NCBI RefSeq assembly: GCF_014633365.1
Contig: NC_068344.1
Span: forward strand, 35,276,670 to 35,340,669
DNA length: 64,000 nt
From: Diospyros lotus
Taxonomy: Eukaryota; Streptophyta; Magnoliopsida; Ericales; Ebenaceae
Direction of reading: 5' to 3'
Shown: positions 34,331-46,585 of the stretch, one piece after another
Layout of the letters: each line of letters opens with the position of its first letter
Numbering within the stretch: the first letter of the stretch is position 1
Program-made: the position numbers and the translations under genes
Notes under the pieces: model-generated
Told to the model about the DNA's origin: nothing
Database searches by the model: none
The model's input: the letters and a program-made list of their open reading frames with translations, nothing else

Positions 34331-34646
34331 CTCACAATGTTGCTCTTTATAATTACATTATAATATACTTAAAATATTTTTTTTGAAAAGTTATTTTTAC
34401 CATCATACCCACTTTCTCCCTCAATCAATTATCTGCCATCCACCTATTCATAGTTGCAGTCGAAAATAAAAAAATAGATAAAAATATAACAATAGAACAA
34501 CACACACATATATATAGACATATATACATTGAGAGTGACATATGCATTGCAGACACAAACACATCATAAATATATATATACACGCATATATATATATATA
34601 CAAGAAATGGCGGCCATGGCCGTCGGTGGTGCCAAGCTGCACGGCT
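34331..34646. other. Unassigned gap
   Basis: AT-rich with short TA-rich microsatellite runs (34567-34601). No gene. Confidence 0.3.
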
Positions 34647-37250
34647 TGCAACGCTCCGTTTTCTCAGACGCATTATAATTTGGGATAACTCTAGGATAAT
34701 AATTTTTTTTTCTTTTCAAACTAATCCTAAATCACATCATTCCTCGTATTCGTCCTAGAATTCCCAATCATTTTCTCGAAAGAGAGTCATTATACACATC
34801 AAATGCAGAAGTAACGGCCGAACCTGACATCTTAACATTAATCATAAATCAATTCTCACATCAATGTTTCTCAACATAACTTAATACAAAGCATAAGTTC
34901 TCAACTAACATTAACCTTAAATAGGGTTATACATCCTCATTCTTTCAACATGTTCAGAATTCAAAGTAGCAGAACTTAAATACATGAGCTACATTACATA
35001 CATTTCATTCATCATGCACTTTGTTAAGTGCCATTTCATGCCTCATTAATCCTCGTATCTGCTACAATCTCCATCTGGAGCATTTGAATATTCTAGGGGT
35101 AAAGCTCAAGTTAGATGATGAATCATCTAAGTAAGGGTACAGTAAACACATTTTGTGCATAAATACAAAATGCAAAATGTCTTTTTCATATCATTTCAAT
35201 TTGAGTTGGCCGCACCCAATTGTTGCTCCCTATTTTTACAACCATCTCTTTCGAAATCGGGGTGTATAGGTGCACCCTTGGAAGAGTAGTTGTAATACTC
35301 GAGAAATTATAAAGGACTCAAGGGTAAATTATCTTGGGGGCAAAAATAAAATTTAAAGATAAATGAAGGGTATAACGGTAATTTATTATCATATAGATGA
35401 CTGAATCGACTGTCAAGAATGCCCTAGAGCCGAGATGCCAAAGGAAAATGATGTGGCATTAACAAGCACTCGAGATAGGATTTATGGTGTCGAAAGAAAT
35501 TGAATCGGGAACGATTTTCGGTATAGCTAAAATACAGCTGCTGATTAGGCTGCAATATCGAATTGTTATAGATAAATTTCGGGAAGTCAACGGAATCTTG
35601 AGGGGGATTTAGTTTTTCATAAGAAACAACCTTTCAATGGTTTCAGGAAGAAACGAAAAGGTTTAAGGCCAAAACGAAGATTCGGACATAAGTGCAATTT
35701 TTTGAAATTGCCAGAGGGAGGTCAAAACGATGACTTCTTGGAATCCTCAGGGGTAAAATTGATGTTTTAGGACTTGAGGGTATTGAAAGCAATTATGAAA
35801 AGTTCAGGGACTAAGTAAAAAGGGCAAAAAAGTAAAGGCCAAAAGTTAAAGGGCCAAAATGCAAAAAGAACAAAAGTTGGCCAATGACCAACATATGGCC
35901 GGTCGGCCATGGCTGATTTTGGCCATCTGAAGCACTAGGCTAGCACGAGGGTTGGTCAGGGATCACGTAGGTGTGATCATTAGCTGACAAAGGCCACCGT
36001 GGTGGTTGAAATTTAAAGAAAAAGCCAACCATATTGGTCGATAGGGGTCGTTCCAGGCTGATTTAGGGGAGGTGGAGACTCTTAAGGGGATGGGTCAAGT
36101 GGCCAAAGGGGTTTCGAAGCTCAGTTTTTGCCTATAAATAGCACGCGAAGTGGCCGAAAGTTTTCAAGTTTAAAGCTCCAAATTGAGACCAAATTCAAAG
36201 TTTTCAAGTTTAAAGCCCCAAATTGAGGATATGATGTTAACTATGGTACAGATTCTTATGTTATAAATAAAATGAATTGATTATGTACCATATCAGGTTT
36301 CGATTATCGCTTCAGCATTTTTAATGATTTGCTAGGGGTTTTGTTTGAAACTTGGTACTTAAGGTTTAAGTTATGTACCGAGAAAGAAAGAAAAAAATAA
36401 TTTACGTATATTTTGGGCCCCAGTACAGTGACACGCTCTGTAAGAGAAAAGCAGGGTGTTACAGCAGCGGTGCCAGTCCATATCTCAAACCCTTATGCAA
36501 TACATGAATAATAATATCATCGTGAGTATATGCATATTTCATCATCAATGCATGTAAATGCAATTTACATGATATATTCATATCAAGGCATGACAATATG
36601 ATAAAATCATTTACTTAAAATCGGGTTTTGAGTTGAACCACTTATAAACCAGGCATTTTTCATAAAACTAACTCCAGTTGGGAAGTACTACTTACAAATC
36701 AAGTATTTTTCATAAAACTAAATCTAGTTGGGAAGTACCATTTACCTTCTCAAGTTTATCGAGATACCTCGATATTTGCGTCTTGTCTCGAAATCCGTAC
36801 ATTGCCTTGATTTGCATGCTAACCTTAAAATTTGCACAAGTCACTTCAATTTTAAGGCTCAAAGCATCCTAATCACCATATTTATTTAAATATGTATTAA
36901 AATTTATTTTCCATAATTTCTTACATTTTCTTTATTTTTCTCTCTATTTTTTCTTTTTTTTTAATAAATCTGAATTAAATATTTCTCAAATATTTTTCAA
37001 TTTGCATGCCAACCTCAGATTTACGTGGCTGCCATGGCCACGACCATGCAGTGTGTGTGTGTGTCCATGGCCGCGGCCATGCATTGTGTGTGTAAATATA
37101 TTTATATATGTGTGTGTGAGTGTCCATGGCCGTGATCATGCGTGTGTGTAAATATATATATATAGATATATATATATATATATGTTTGTGTGTGTACTTG
37201 GGGGATAGAGAGAGAAAGAGTGTGAGTTAGCTGCCATTACCAATTCATTT
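34647..37250 (-). mobile_element. Family A LTR, reverse orientation, with a nested LTR
   Basis: The start TGCAACGCTCCG at 34647 and the next 500 bp match 17383-18080 (for example 'gatgatgaatcatctaagtaagggtac' at 35116 and 17996). 36480-36900 continues the match (18160-18560). Between 35291 and 36463 another LTR is inserted. The right end fades into TG/TA microsatellites at about 37050-37250 and was not fixed. Confidence 0.6.
35291..36463 (+). mobile_element. Solo LTR of family A type, + orientation, nested
   Basis: 1173 bp, TGTAATACTCG...GGGTGTTACA. Flanks gtagt (35286-35290) and gcagc (36464-36468) fit a 5-bp duplication of gtagc that has since taken on transitions; the uninterrupted form is seen in the opposite-strand copy near 10262-10270. 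Internal text 'gtgtcgaaagaaat' and 'gaacgattttcggtatagctaaaatacagc' parallels 8437-8495 and 63665-63710. TATA box at 36133-36140. Confidence 0.7.
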
Positions 37251-37879
37251 TGTTTCGCGGCCATCGCACAAATAAAGAGAAAGAGGGTGTGTGGGTTTGT
37301 CGTCATGGCTGACCCAATAATGACATGTATATGTATATATATATATGTGTGTGTGTGTTTGTGTGTATATATAATACGAGAGAGAAAGAAGAAAAGAAAA
37401 AGAGAGTGGGCTGTGAGCTATGAGGGATAAAATAGTTATTGAAGTGCAATTTATTGGGTTGCTCATTGAATTTCTCTCTCCGTTAATTTGGAGGGCAAAT
37501 TGACGCATTTGCCCTCCAAATCAACTTTGGTTTTGTGCACCTGCGTTAAATCAGGTTCACAAAATCACACTCCATTCGGCTGCCGTCAAAAGCATCTCCG
37601 CCGCTATAAAAACTTAAAAGCCATTGAGAACAGCTAAACCAATTTTAAAATTGTGGGATTGATTTTAAGTAATAGTTAATTTTTAAATTGTGGAATTGAT
37701 TTTTAAGTAATAGTTAATTTTTTAAATTGTGGGATTGATTCATTTTCAAAAGGGAATGAATTCTTGGTCTTGTGGTCTTTGTTAAAAATTCCGGGAACTT
37801 GCTGGTGGGCTTCTTGGAAGTTGTTCTCCCTATTTCTTCTTCTAGCCGATTGAAGGTTGTTGCCGCCGGGAAATCTAAC
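37251..37879 (+). promoter_or_regulatory. Upstream region and leader of NLR2
   Basis: Contains a perfect 14-bp inverted repeat (arms 37487-37500 and 37507-37520, 6-base loop), a TATAAAAA at 37605-37612, and a 38-bp tandem repeat (37643-37740, about 2.6 copies, unit ending gtaatagttaat). The leader shared with NLR1 starts near 37762. The TATA lies about 270 bp before the ATG, plausible for a leader of this length. Promoter function is inferred only. Confidence 0.45.
37643..37740. repeat. 38-bp tandem repeat upstream of NLR2
   Basis: Two full units (37643-37680, 37681-37718) and a partial third, built on ttttaaattgtgggattgat. It lies between the candidate TATA box and the NLR2 leader, and has no counterpart in front of NLR1. 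Confidence 0.8.
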
Positions 37880-40800
37880 ATGGCAGAAATGCTTATTTCA
37901 GGAGTTGTCAAAAAACTTGCTGATATAGCAGGTAATCGAATAACAAAAGAAGGCTCTCGCTTGTCTGAGTTGGAAGAAAACATTAATTGGATTCGAGAAG
38001 AAATGAGTTATATTAAAACTTTCTTGGAAAAAGCTGATGCAGTAGAGTCAGAAAGCAGAGGATTGGCTGACTTCATCAGGAGCATTTGGGATCTCGCTTA
38101 TGATTTGGAGGATATCGTGGATGCGTACTTCCCTAAGCTATCACCACTTAGAAGGAATGACTGGAAGGGGCGTCTTGGTTGGTTTTTGAGAGCCAAAACT
38201 GTTCGTGACTTTGCGGTGGAGATTGAAGAAATAAGACGAAGGGTTGAGGATATCAATCGCAGGAGACAGACTTATCAAGTCCAAGATGCAAGTGGCCCTG
38301 CTGGAAGAGAGGTATGGGATCCAAGAAGAACTTTTCCTCACATTGACGAAGTAAATGTTGTTGGTATGGACGAACACATTGAGGAATTGGTGGCCGAAGT
38401 GTCGGATGAAGATTTAGAGCATCGTGTGATCTCAATTACAGGTATGGCCGGTCTAGGCAAGACAACACTGGCCAAAAAGGTATATAATTCTGTTCGACAA
38501 AGATTTCGATGTTCAGCTTGGATTTATGTCTCTCAACAACCAAACCCAAATGAACTTTTACATGATATAGCAAGACAAGTTGGCTTGACTAGAGAGAAGT
38601 GCAGGCACAACTTAGTTGGGAACTTATTCGAGATTTTAAGCCAAAAAAGGTATGTGATAGTAATTGATGATATATGGCAGATTGACCCATGGAATGATTT
38701 AAAAAATGGCATTCCTGTTAATTCCATAAATGGAAGTAGAATAATCATCACTTCCCGATACAAATATATAGGTGTACAAATTGGTGGGCAACATTTTTTA
38801 CATGAATTGCAACCCTTAGACCAAGAAAAGAGTAAAGAGCTCTTCTTCAAAATGGTTACGGCTGCCCCACAAGACGATGATGAAGATGGTGATTCCTCAC
38901 AATTGGAAAACATTGGTAAAAAAATACTTAAGAGATGTGGCGGTGTGCCGCTTGCGATAGTTGTCATAGCAGGCCTATTGTTATCAAGAGAGAGAAACAT
39001 ACACGCTTGGAAAGGGGTATTAAAGAGTATAGGTAAAGTTGACGACCAATGCTCAAAGATCTTTGCTTTGAGCTACAAAGATTTACCTCTAATGTTGAAA
39101 CAATGTTTTTTATACTTTGGTCTATTTCCAGAGGATCACAAAATTTGCACATTCCAACTAATCAATTTATGGGCAGCTGAAGGATTTATACATGGCAGTG
39201 GAGGAAGGGCAGTTGAGGATGTGGGGCAAGATTACCTAAATCACTTAGTTGGTAGAAACCTAATTCAAGTTGTTGAGAGGAGATTCAACGGGACAATTAG
39301 ATTTTGTCGTGTTCACGATATCTTGCAAGACCTCTGCATTAGGAAGGCTAGGGAGATGAACTTTTTTAACACTCTCAAAGATGTAGCCTCTTGTGCAGAT
39401 TGCCTTGCACCACGCAGAGTCACAACCTTTTTTCAAAGTGATGCTGGCAACTACGCATCTCCAAATTATCAAACTCCAAAGCTTCGGGCTTTCTTATGTT
39501 TCGATTATTTGACAAGTGATAGTGGGAAGCAGGTTAAGCTTTGTCTTAGAAGTTTCAAATCTCTTCGGGTGCTAATAATATGGCACTACTCTCCGCAGAT
39601 AGCTCTTATGAATGAAATTGCGAAGTTAATACAGCTGTCTCACCTTCTTTTGGGAGGGCATATTGTGGAGCTTCCTTACGCCATAAGCAATTTGAAAAAT
39701 TTGCTCACCTTGGATCTACGTGGATGCCTCGAAGTCATCATCCCTGATGTCATCTGGAAAATGAAGCAACTTAGACATATTCTATTACCTTTTGAATGTC
39801 GGGCTCCTTCAGTTTGTGGGGTCAAGTTGGATGGCCATAGGTGCCATCCGTTTGAAGTTTCTTTACCAGAACTACAGACCTTCTTTGGATTGCCTGTCAA
39901 AATTTTCGAGGCCAATTGGTTGAACAAACAGAGAAAAATTGAGCAAGTAAAAGAATAAAATAAAGAGTTCTGTATTTCTGTAACAGAAAACTACCTCAAT
40001 CACCGTGAGCACTTGCTATACATTGATACTAATTTATAGACTGGCAAACTAAACAACTATAACTTATCAAATAACAACTACCAGCAGAAGATAGCTAACA
40101 GCAGAAGCTATCTCATTTGATTAACAGTTTTGAATAAGTCAATAAAACCTATCTTATTTAACTGCTGTAAGTTGATTTTGAATTGTGCAATATCTACTCA
40201 TCTTGTTGGACTGCTTCAATCTGATTTTGAATTTGATTCAACCAATTGTGTTAATGATCCATGCGGTATCTTCTTATCTTGTTGAACTATCTTTTGGTTT
40301 GAATTTGCTGACTCCAAATCTTCTTGACCACTCAAACTCTCTCCACTGATTTTGAAATTATTTTGAGAACTCACAACTTTATCACTCCAAGATTTTTGGG
40401 ATTCCTTATTTCTCCTTTGGTTCTCATACTTGCTGCTGTCCTGTGATGTATCGTTAATACAAACTTGATAGTTTGAGAAGACTGAAAGCCTATTTTACAA
40501 CTGAGCATATCATTGAGGTATTGTCAAGTGCTAACTCCCTGTCACAGAGGCTAGAAGAATTGAATTTATCATCGCTATACCATACAAAATATACTTATAT
40601 GGCTCAGGGATTATTTACTGAATTTAGATCAACATTGGATCTGTCTAAATATGTAAGCCTTGGTAAGTTACTCCTGTGCCGGAGCCGCATGGTTGATTTT
40701 CCACGACATGATAAACTGCCAACATGCCTCACAGAGCTTATCCTTGAGTACACTATGCTGGAAATGGACCCAATGGTGACTTTGAAGAAACTACCTAGAC

Positions 40801-41075
40801 TTAAGATCCTTATACTTGGATTTCAATCATACTTTGGGAAGAAGATGGTATGCTCTGGAGAAGCTGACAGCTTTCCTCAACTCAAAGTATTGAAAATTGA
40901 TGCATTTAATCTAGAGGAGTTGGTAGCTGAGGAAGGAGCAATGCCCAAACTCAAGAACTTTACCCTCACTCACTGCATACCGAGAATGAGAGTTCCAGAT
41001 AGAATCAGAAATAAAATCATGATTGCCCCAGTAATAATAGGTAACATTTGTTGTGTTTCGTTTGTGTTCTTTTGA
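37880..41075 (+). pseudogene. NLR2: CC-NBS-LRR resistance gene split by an insertion
   Basis: Closest paralogue of NLR1. ATG at 37880 (MAEMLISGVV) is the first in frame. Intact order: Rx-type coiled coil with EDIVD at about residues 87-91; P-loop GMAGLGKTT at 188-196; kinase-2 VIVIDDIW at about 259-266; RNBS-B GSRIIITSR; GLPL CGGVPLAIV at about 353-361; RNBS-D CFLYFGLFPEDH; VHD variant of MHD at about 488-490; then the first LRRs. At 39930 a 530-bp insertion starts and the frame ends at 39956-39958 (TAA) after 14 foreign codons. The LRR end resumes in frame at 40465 and runs to TGA at 41073. Removing 535 bp (insert plus one CAAAC) gives 886 residues. As it stands it could encode a 692-residue receptor lacking most of the C-terminal LRRs. 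Confidence 0.85.
39930..40459. mobile_element. 530-bp insertion in the LRR region of NLR2
   Basis: Absent from NLR1. Flanked by CAAAC (39925-39929 and 40460-40464; ACAAAC if one more base is counted). No terminal inverted repeat. On the minus strand it has a CTATAAATTAG box (about 40030-40040) and a run ending in cctcaattttctct-like text, as in the edge of a Copia LTR, plus a short open frame. Its class is not certain; a truncated LTR element in reverse orientation is my best guess. It does not start with GT or end with AG. Confidence 0.6.
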
Positions 41076-43287
41076 TTATGGATATGTTTGTCCAATTCAT
41101 TAGTTTACTGTTTTAATTTGTTTCATGTACTTGGAAATTATGCATTTTCCTCAAAAATATGGGGCTGGCTTTGTTGCATGCACACATGTAAACTCCATCA
41201 GAAAACACCTTGGTTGCAGAGGGGGCACCTGGTTATCCATGTGATCCGTGACTTCATTTTGGAAGGTATAAGTCCTTACCCAATTCTTTTACTCTTTCAA
41301 TTATGCTTTCAAGAAAACAACTTAGAATAGATATTCCCCTAACTACATTCATATCATGGATGATGGGCTTCATATGTGGTGATAATGCCATAATTTGATT
41401 GAATTTGTGACGTTTCACAGGTTAAAGTACCATCTAAAGGATGATGAATACATGGGCTCTTAATCTTCGGATTGCTTGCTCCTCAATCTATTCTTGCGAC
41501 ATGATGTCTTTCGGTTGATTGCTTCCCGTTATTGGTATCTTCAAACTCATTAATAGTCAATTAGTTGATTAGTTCTGTATCCATAATTTAAAATAAAATA
41601 TAAAATATTGATTGCAACGCTCTTCTCCTCCAGCATTTAAAAAAAGTTTTGAATTCTTTATGAATTTTTGAAGTTTGCTATAACTTTAATGAGTGTGACA
41701 AAAGAACTTGTTGTTGCTTCAGGACTTGGCACAATTAACAATAAAATTTAATGGCATAAATCATAATCTAAAATTAAAGTAAAGGAGGAAAGTTTAATGC
41801 ATAATCGATAAAATTAAAAATTAAGTTTAAAATTAATGATAAACTGAAAGTCTTGCCCGTTGGAATTAAAATGGCTAATAGTTGAGTTTTTTATCACTTG
41901 CCTTTTAACTTTAGAAATGACTGACACTTAAGCCCAAAGACCAATGGACCCAAATAGTTTGAATTATGGGAGGAGATTGCAAGTGGAACCATACTTTAAT
42001 TTAATTGGTTAAGACCGAACACCTTAAGTGATGTGTATTAGTCATCTAATTTTTTTTTTCTTTCTTTTTGTTTTTTGGTCAAATAATAATAGCAAGAGTA
42101 AATTTCACACATCATCATTAAGATTTGATTAAATTATATCGATTATTCATTTATTTTTTAAAAATGCCATCTTGCCTTCCCTTAGTATTAAAAAATATCT
42201 AAAGAGACCATTTTACCTTTGTGCTTATACTAACCCAAGCACACTTTCTCTCCCCCATTTCCCATCCATTCTTAGAAATTTGCTCTAAAACTAGTGACAA
42301 AGCTAACGAGTATTTTCATTTGTACTCTACTTTTGTTTGGAGTTCTTCTCTCATCTCCTTTTTATCATCTCTTTTTTTCTTCCTTGTTTGACAACAATTA
42401 AAGTCATTGTTAAATAGACAATGTGAAAACCCAAAAGGGTTTTTGGTAAGGCCATCGACGACAATGATAACAATCATGATTTGATAATAAGTCTATCTCT
42501 TTATATATATAGAAATATATATAAATATGTGTATATATATATATATATTTGTCTATTTATCTCTTGTCTCTATCTTTGGGTTTCAATTGAAACCCATATT
42601 AAGTGGGTTCCAATCACAAGGCAATAGGATTTCTTCCTTATTGTCAGGATTGGCAAAGAGAAAGATACCCATCTATCCCTCTCTGCATTTGTCTCTCACC
42701 CTTTATATACCCTTTTTTGTATACATATCTCTTTATGAGTTTCAAGTAATGGGGTTTCTCTTTGTTGTCAATTGTCCACAATCAACAACAAGAAGAAATC
42801 CCCCTTCTTTATCTTTCTCTCTCATTCTTTATCTTGTTTCTTTCGATTTCAATCAAAACCTAAAGCAATAGGGAGAAACCTCATCTTTCTCTCTCTCTCT
42901 CTCTCTCTCTCTCATTTCAACATATAGGTGGTTGAGGGCAACGATGGCCACTGACCATCCTAATATTCTTTTTTTTTTTTAATTTGTGTATAATTATTGT
43001 GTATGAGGAGAATAAAGACATTTTTAAAATTTTAAAAAGTTAATATTAGTCAAGTAACGACAAGGGATTTAGTGTTATGCAATATATAAAGTTAAAAGAA
43101 GTCAATAATATATTTAAAATGGGAATATTCAATACAATTTAACAAAATCTCATGCATGATGCATTAAATTTACCCTAATAATAACCGTTTCAAAGAATTA
43201 AATACACTTTATGAATAAATCTATTAGTTTCCACAGCTAAATGGGACAAATTTCACATTATCACTGCATTTCTATCTTTACAACTAA
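41076..43287. repeat. Downstream block of the NLR2 unit
   Basis: 41076-41530 is the 3' noncoding region shared with NLR1. 41700-42000 matches 30870-31870 in pieces. 42440-43115 matches 57840-58455 (for example 'gggtttcaattgaaaccca' at 42577 and 57942). CT microsatellite at 42887-42912. The frames at 41088-41330 and 42527-42871 have no domains. Confidence 0.55.
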
Positions 43288-43507
43288 GGTAGTGATTAAT
43301 GATAACTGATAAAGTTAGGGTTCAAATTGTAAGAGTACTATTTTTAATATTTTTTTTAATTTAATTTGTTTCTCAATCATATAATTTATGAATTTAACTA
43401 TATGAGACCAATCATATATACAAGACTTTAAATAAAAAATTCTACTTAAAAATAATAAATTATTAGATGCCATTTATACAAACAAACATGTGAGGATAAA
43501 TGTCCCC
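43288..43507. repeat. Segmental duplication, right copy, first piece
   Basis: Near-identical to 1-220 (gattaatgataggagataaa versus gattaatgataactgataaa, and so on). Similarity stops at 'aaacatgtgaggata' and resumes about 7.8 kb later, near 51290. Confidence 0.8.
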
Positions 43508-43648
43508 CTATACAAATAGCTTTATCCTTAATCCATGCAAACTTATTGCTTCACTCATTAGGCCATCTTCAGGGTTTGGTTCACTAAGTAACAACCCAAT
43601 GCTCATCAACACAGTCGAAATGTTCAAAGATGGTTGCCATGCACCCTG
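43508..43648 (-). pseudogene. Ubiquitin-conjugating enzyme (E2) fragment
   Basis: A 47-codon minus-strand piece reads [20 protein letters not shown] followed by [14 protein letters not shown]. This is the region after the active-site cysteine of E2 enzymes, which normally has W.P.L.I..VL.SI..LL..PNP.D.L. It then diverges and stops at TAG (43508-43510). The catalytic Cys and HPN segment is not found upstream. An AG precedes the first codon, so it may be one exon. It sits where the right-hand duplicate is interrupted and so arrived after or with that rearrangement. Confidence 0.65.
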
Positions 43649-43849
43649 CTTGGATTGAAATTTGATCGTTGTCATAGATGACCAATGAAAAGGAACAAAA
43701 AAATAATATAGTTGTCCATGAAATATGTAAGAAAATTACAACCCTACTGATTGGTTAAAACGTTTTTCCTCTCAAACTCTCATATTTAGTAGTTTAAACC
43801 AAGGAAGGCTGCACAACAATCATATGTGAAGGCTGGCCAGTGGCCACTT

Positions 43850-46580
43850 TGTAACGACCCGCTCCCACTTACGAGCGTTATCGATAAATAATTGACCGGA
43901 TTACTCACCCGACAATCACAACTGAAGGGTTAGACTATGTTTCAACAGGAAACGCCCTAGGTGTGAACTAGGCTTCGTTCTTCCCTTCGCTCTACTCAGG
44001 AATCAGTCCCAACTAAAATAAGAAAAATTCAGCGGACCAAGACCCGAAACCCGAGTGAGCTTCACCTCTCTTCAGCTCACCCCATAGCAAGCCAAAGGTG
44101 ATCCAGGCACAAGGCTAGCATACAAACACTTCACTGAGTATTGGGGATTTATGAGAATATACCTTGCTGATCTTGACTCGATCCGAAACTTGGGTTTACC
44201 GACTATGCCACATTCAACAAGCAATCTCACAATCATCTATCACACTATGATGATTACACAATTAAATACATTTAAGCTCAATAACACAGACATTTACTCA
44301 CAAGGGTATACATACACCACGCCCCCTGGCTACATGCAAGCAATATTGAAAATACATAACTCGGGCAACTCAGCTAGTTGCCACAACGGCCTCCCGGCGC
44401 CATCCCTGCTTGCATCCGGACTTGCATCATCTACACATGAGGTAAAACCTCATGAGTCATAAAGACTCAGTAAGGGTGCAATGCATGTAAATATGAGTAT
44501 AATCATGTTTATGTATGCCAAATGCATGCAAATGAAGCTAGGCTCACACATCCTCACAACCCACTAAGGTTTGAGGCATCAACCTATCAGCCCCCACCAC
44601 TAGTCCTCCTTATGGCCACAAGTCCACTAGTTCTTGCATCACACAAGATATAACCACTACATGCCAGTGCAACATAAAAACATTATCAAGCATATTTACC
44701 AACTTACAATGCCACCTCCACATGGGGCCGTCCCTTACCTGGCTCGAAGCCTCCTCTCTGTCTCGGCACGGACTCCAGTCCGAACTCCGAGCTCTTCTAG
44801 GATCATCGCCTCCCTGGTCGAACCTAGATACAAATACACACAAACCCAATTCTATCAACATCCGGCATTAAACCAATGCCCTCAACTTTGCCACACACAC
44901 CAAAATCATTCTTAACAAATTTCAAATAACCCCAACATAGGGTTTAATCCAACTAATACTACCTAATTCATTCTCTCACATAATGAGAATAATTAAATTA
45001 ATGTACTTCAATTAATTCAAAAGAATTAATTAATTACCTCATTCAATTGGAAGGAAGAATCAGCCAATCGCCCACGCCGACGTTGCTTCCCGAGCTGTCA
45101 TCTCTTGCCCAAAATCCCATTCTCGAGCTTCCGGTATGCTCTATGAGTCTCAATATAATTTCCAGGACTTTTCCCCAATTTTCTAAAATTTTTCGGGATT
45201 TTTTCCCCTATTTTTCCAGATTTTTCAGAATTTCCTTATTATATTTTTTTTCTTTTTCTTTTATTCTTCATTTTCTTTCTTCCCGCGCGCACTGTGCCTC
45301 CTTCTTTTTCCTCGCGTGGCTGCCCTGTGCGCGCCTGCACCAGCTCCTCCAGCCGCCTTCGCCTGGCCCGACGCCCGCCGCCGCTCGCAGCCACCACCGG
45401 CTGCTCGCGACCACTGGCCTAACGCCGCCACTGCGGCTGGATCCTCCTCCCGAGCGCACACTACCTGTGCGCTGCAACCTCAGAGTCCGCCATGGCCGCT
45501 GCAACCGACCTTCGTCGACGCCTCTTGGTCATCGCAAGCACTGCCATTGGCCGCTCCATGCCGACGCGACCTTGACCAGCCATCGAAGCCGGCCCTCCCT
45601 GATGCTCCAGCTCCCCTGAAGTTGCTGCCGCTATCGGCCATGGCAGCTTCCAGCATTGCAGCTGGTCGCGGCTAGCCTCCGGCTCCCTCGATCTCGCACT
45701 GCTCTTTTTCTCTCTCACTCTTCTCCGATCTCGCGAGCCTCGGCCAGCTCTCTGATCTCTCCCTCGCGAAGGCTCTCACTCTCCTCTGCTCTCTCTGTTT
45801 CGGCCATCAAACGGCAACCATGGTTGCTGCCTTCGGTTAGCAAATCCGGCCAGCACCTCTCTCTCGCAAGCTCTCACTCGCGATCTCTTCCTCAATCGCT
45901 CGATCTCTCTCTGCCGAGCTCTCTGTTTCCCACTCTCTGATTTGGATTTCAAATTTTGAAATGGGTGGCAACTCTCATTCACCAGTATATATATATATAC
46001 ACTTAAAATTACTTATTAATCCCTCCAAATTTTCCATAATTACAATTTAGGAAATTTAATTACACTTGGAATTTTTGATAATAACACTTTGACCCTCCAA
46101 GGCTTAATTAAATTATCATCAAGCCACACCACATCTCGATTTATCAAAAATTAATAGCCGACCGTTACTCGGGAATACCAACTTCGTCCCTGCGCCTGCA
46201 CGGGACCTTTATTCGACTCGAAAACACTTAAGGGTTGCCTTATTCTCAAAATCGGACCACCCCTAGGGTCCCCTCAGCTTCCCGAAGGTCCCCTCCGATT
46301 ATTCGGTATTGGCACCCACTCAGGCTTATACAGAATTTATTCCGAAAATTATTCCCAATCGGACTGCTTCCAGCATCACTAATCTCATCTTGAGACGCTC
46401 GTCAATCTCTTGCCCTCATCCCTGGACATCCAAGTCCCGAGGCACTCCCAGCCGCCAATTCGACAAATTTCATTAATTAATTTCTTGATATTGGCCTTTG
46501 GGCTTCCCGGACCACCCAAGGTCCTTTCAAAATAATCAAAAATTATTTATTTTCAATATCATGTAATACCGGGTATTACA
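43850..46580 (-). mobile_element. Complete solo LTR of family A type, reverse orientation
   Basis: 2731 bp with TGTAACGACCCG at the left end and GGGTATTACA at the right end. The flanks are a perfect 5-bp target duplication, cactt (43845-43849 and 46581-46585). The GC-rich part (45270-45960) parallels those at 9040-9480 and 19060-20050. Frames such as 45047-45619 (+) and its antisense partners are low-complexity P/S/R/A-rich text and not genes. A full element recombined to a single LTR, or a nonautonomous large LTR, explains it. Confidence 0.8.
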
Positions 46581-46585
46581 CACTT

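Noticed and set aside
39930..40459. The NLR2 interruption as a normal intron
   Set aside because: No GT...AG borders at the positions that restore the frame, matching CAAAC repeats on both sides, and absence from NLR1 at the same codon.
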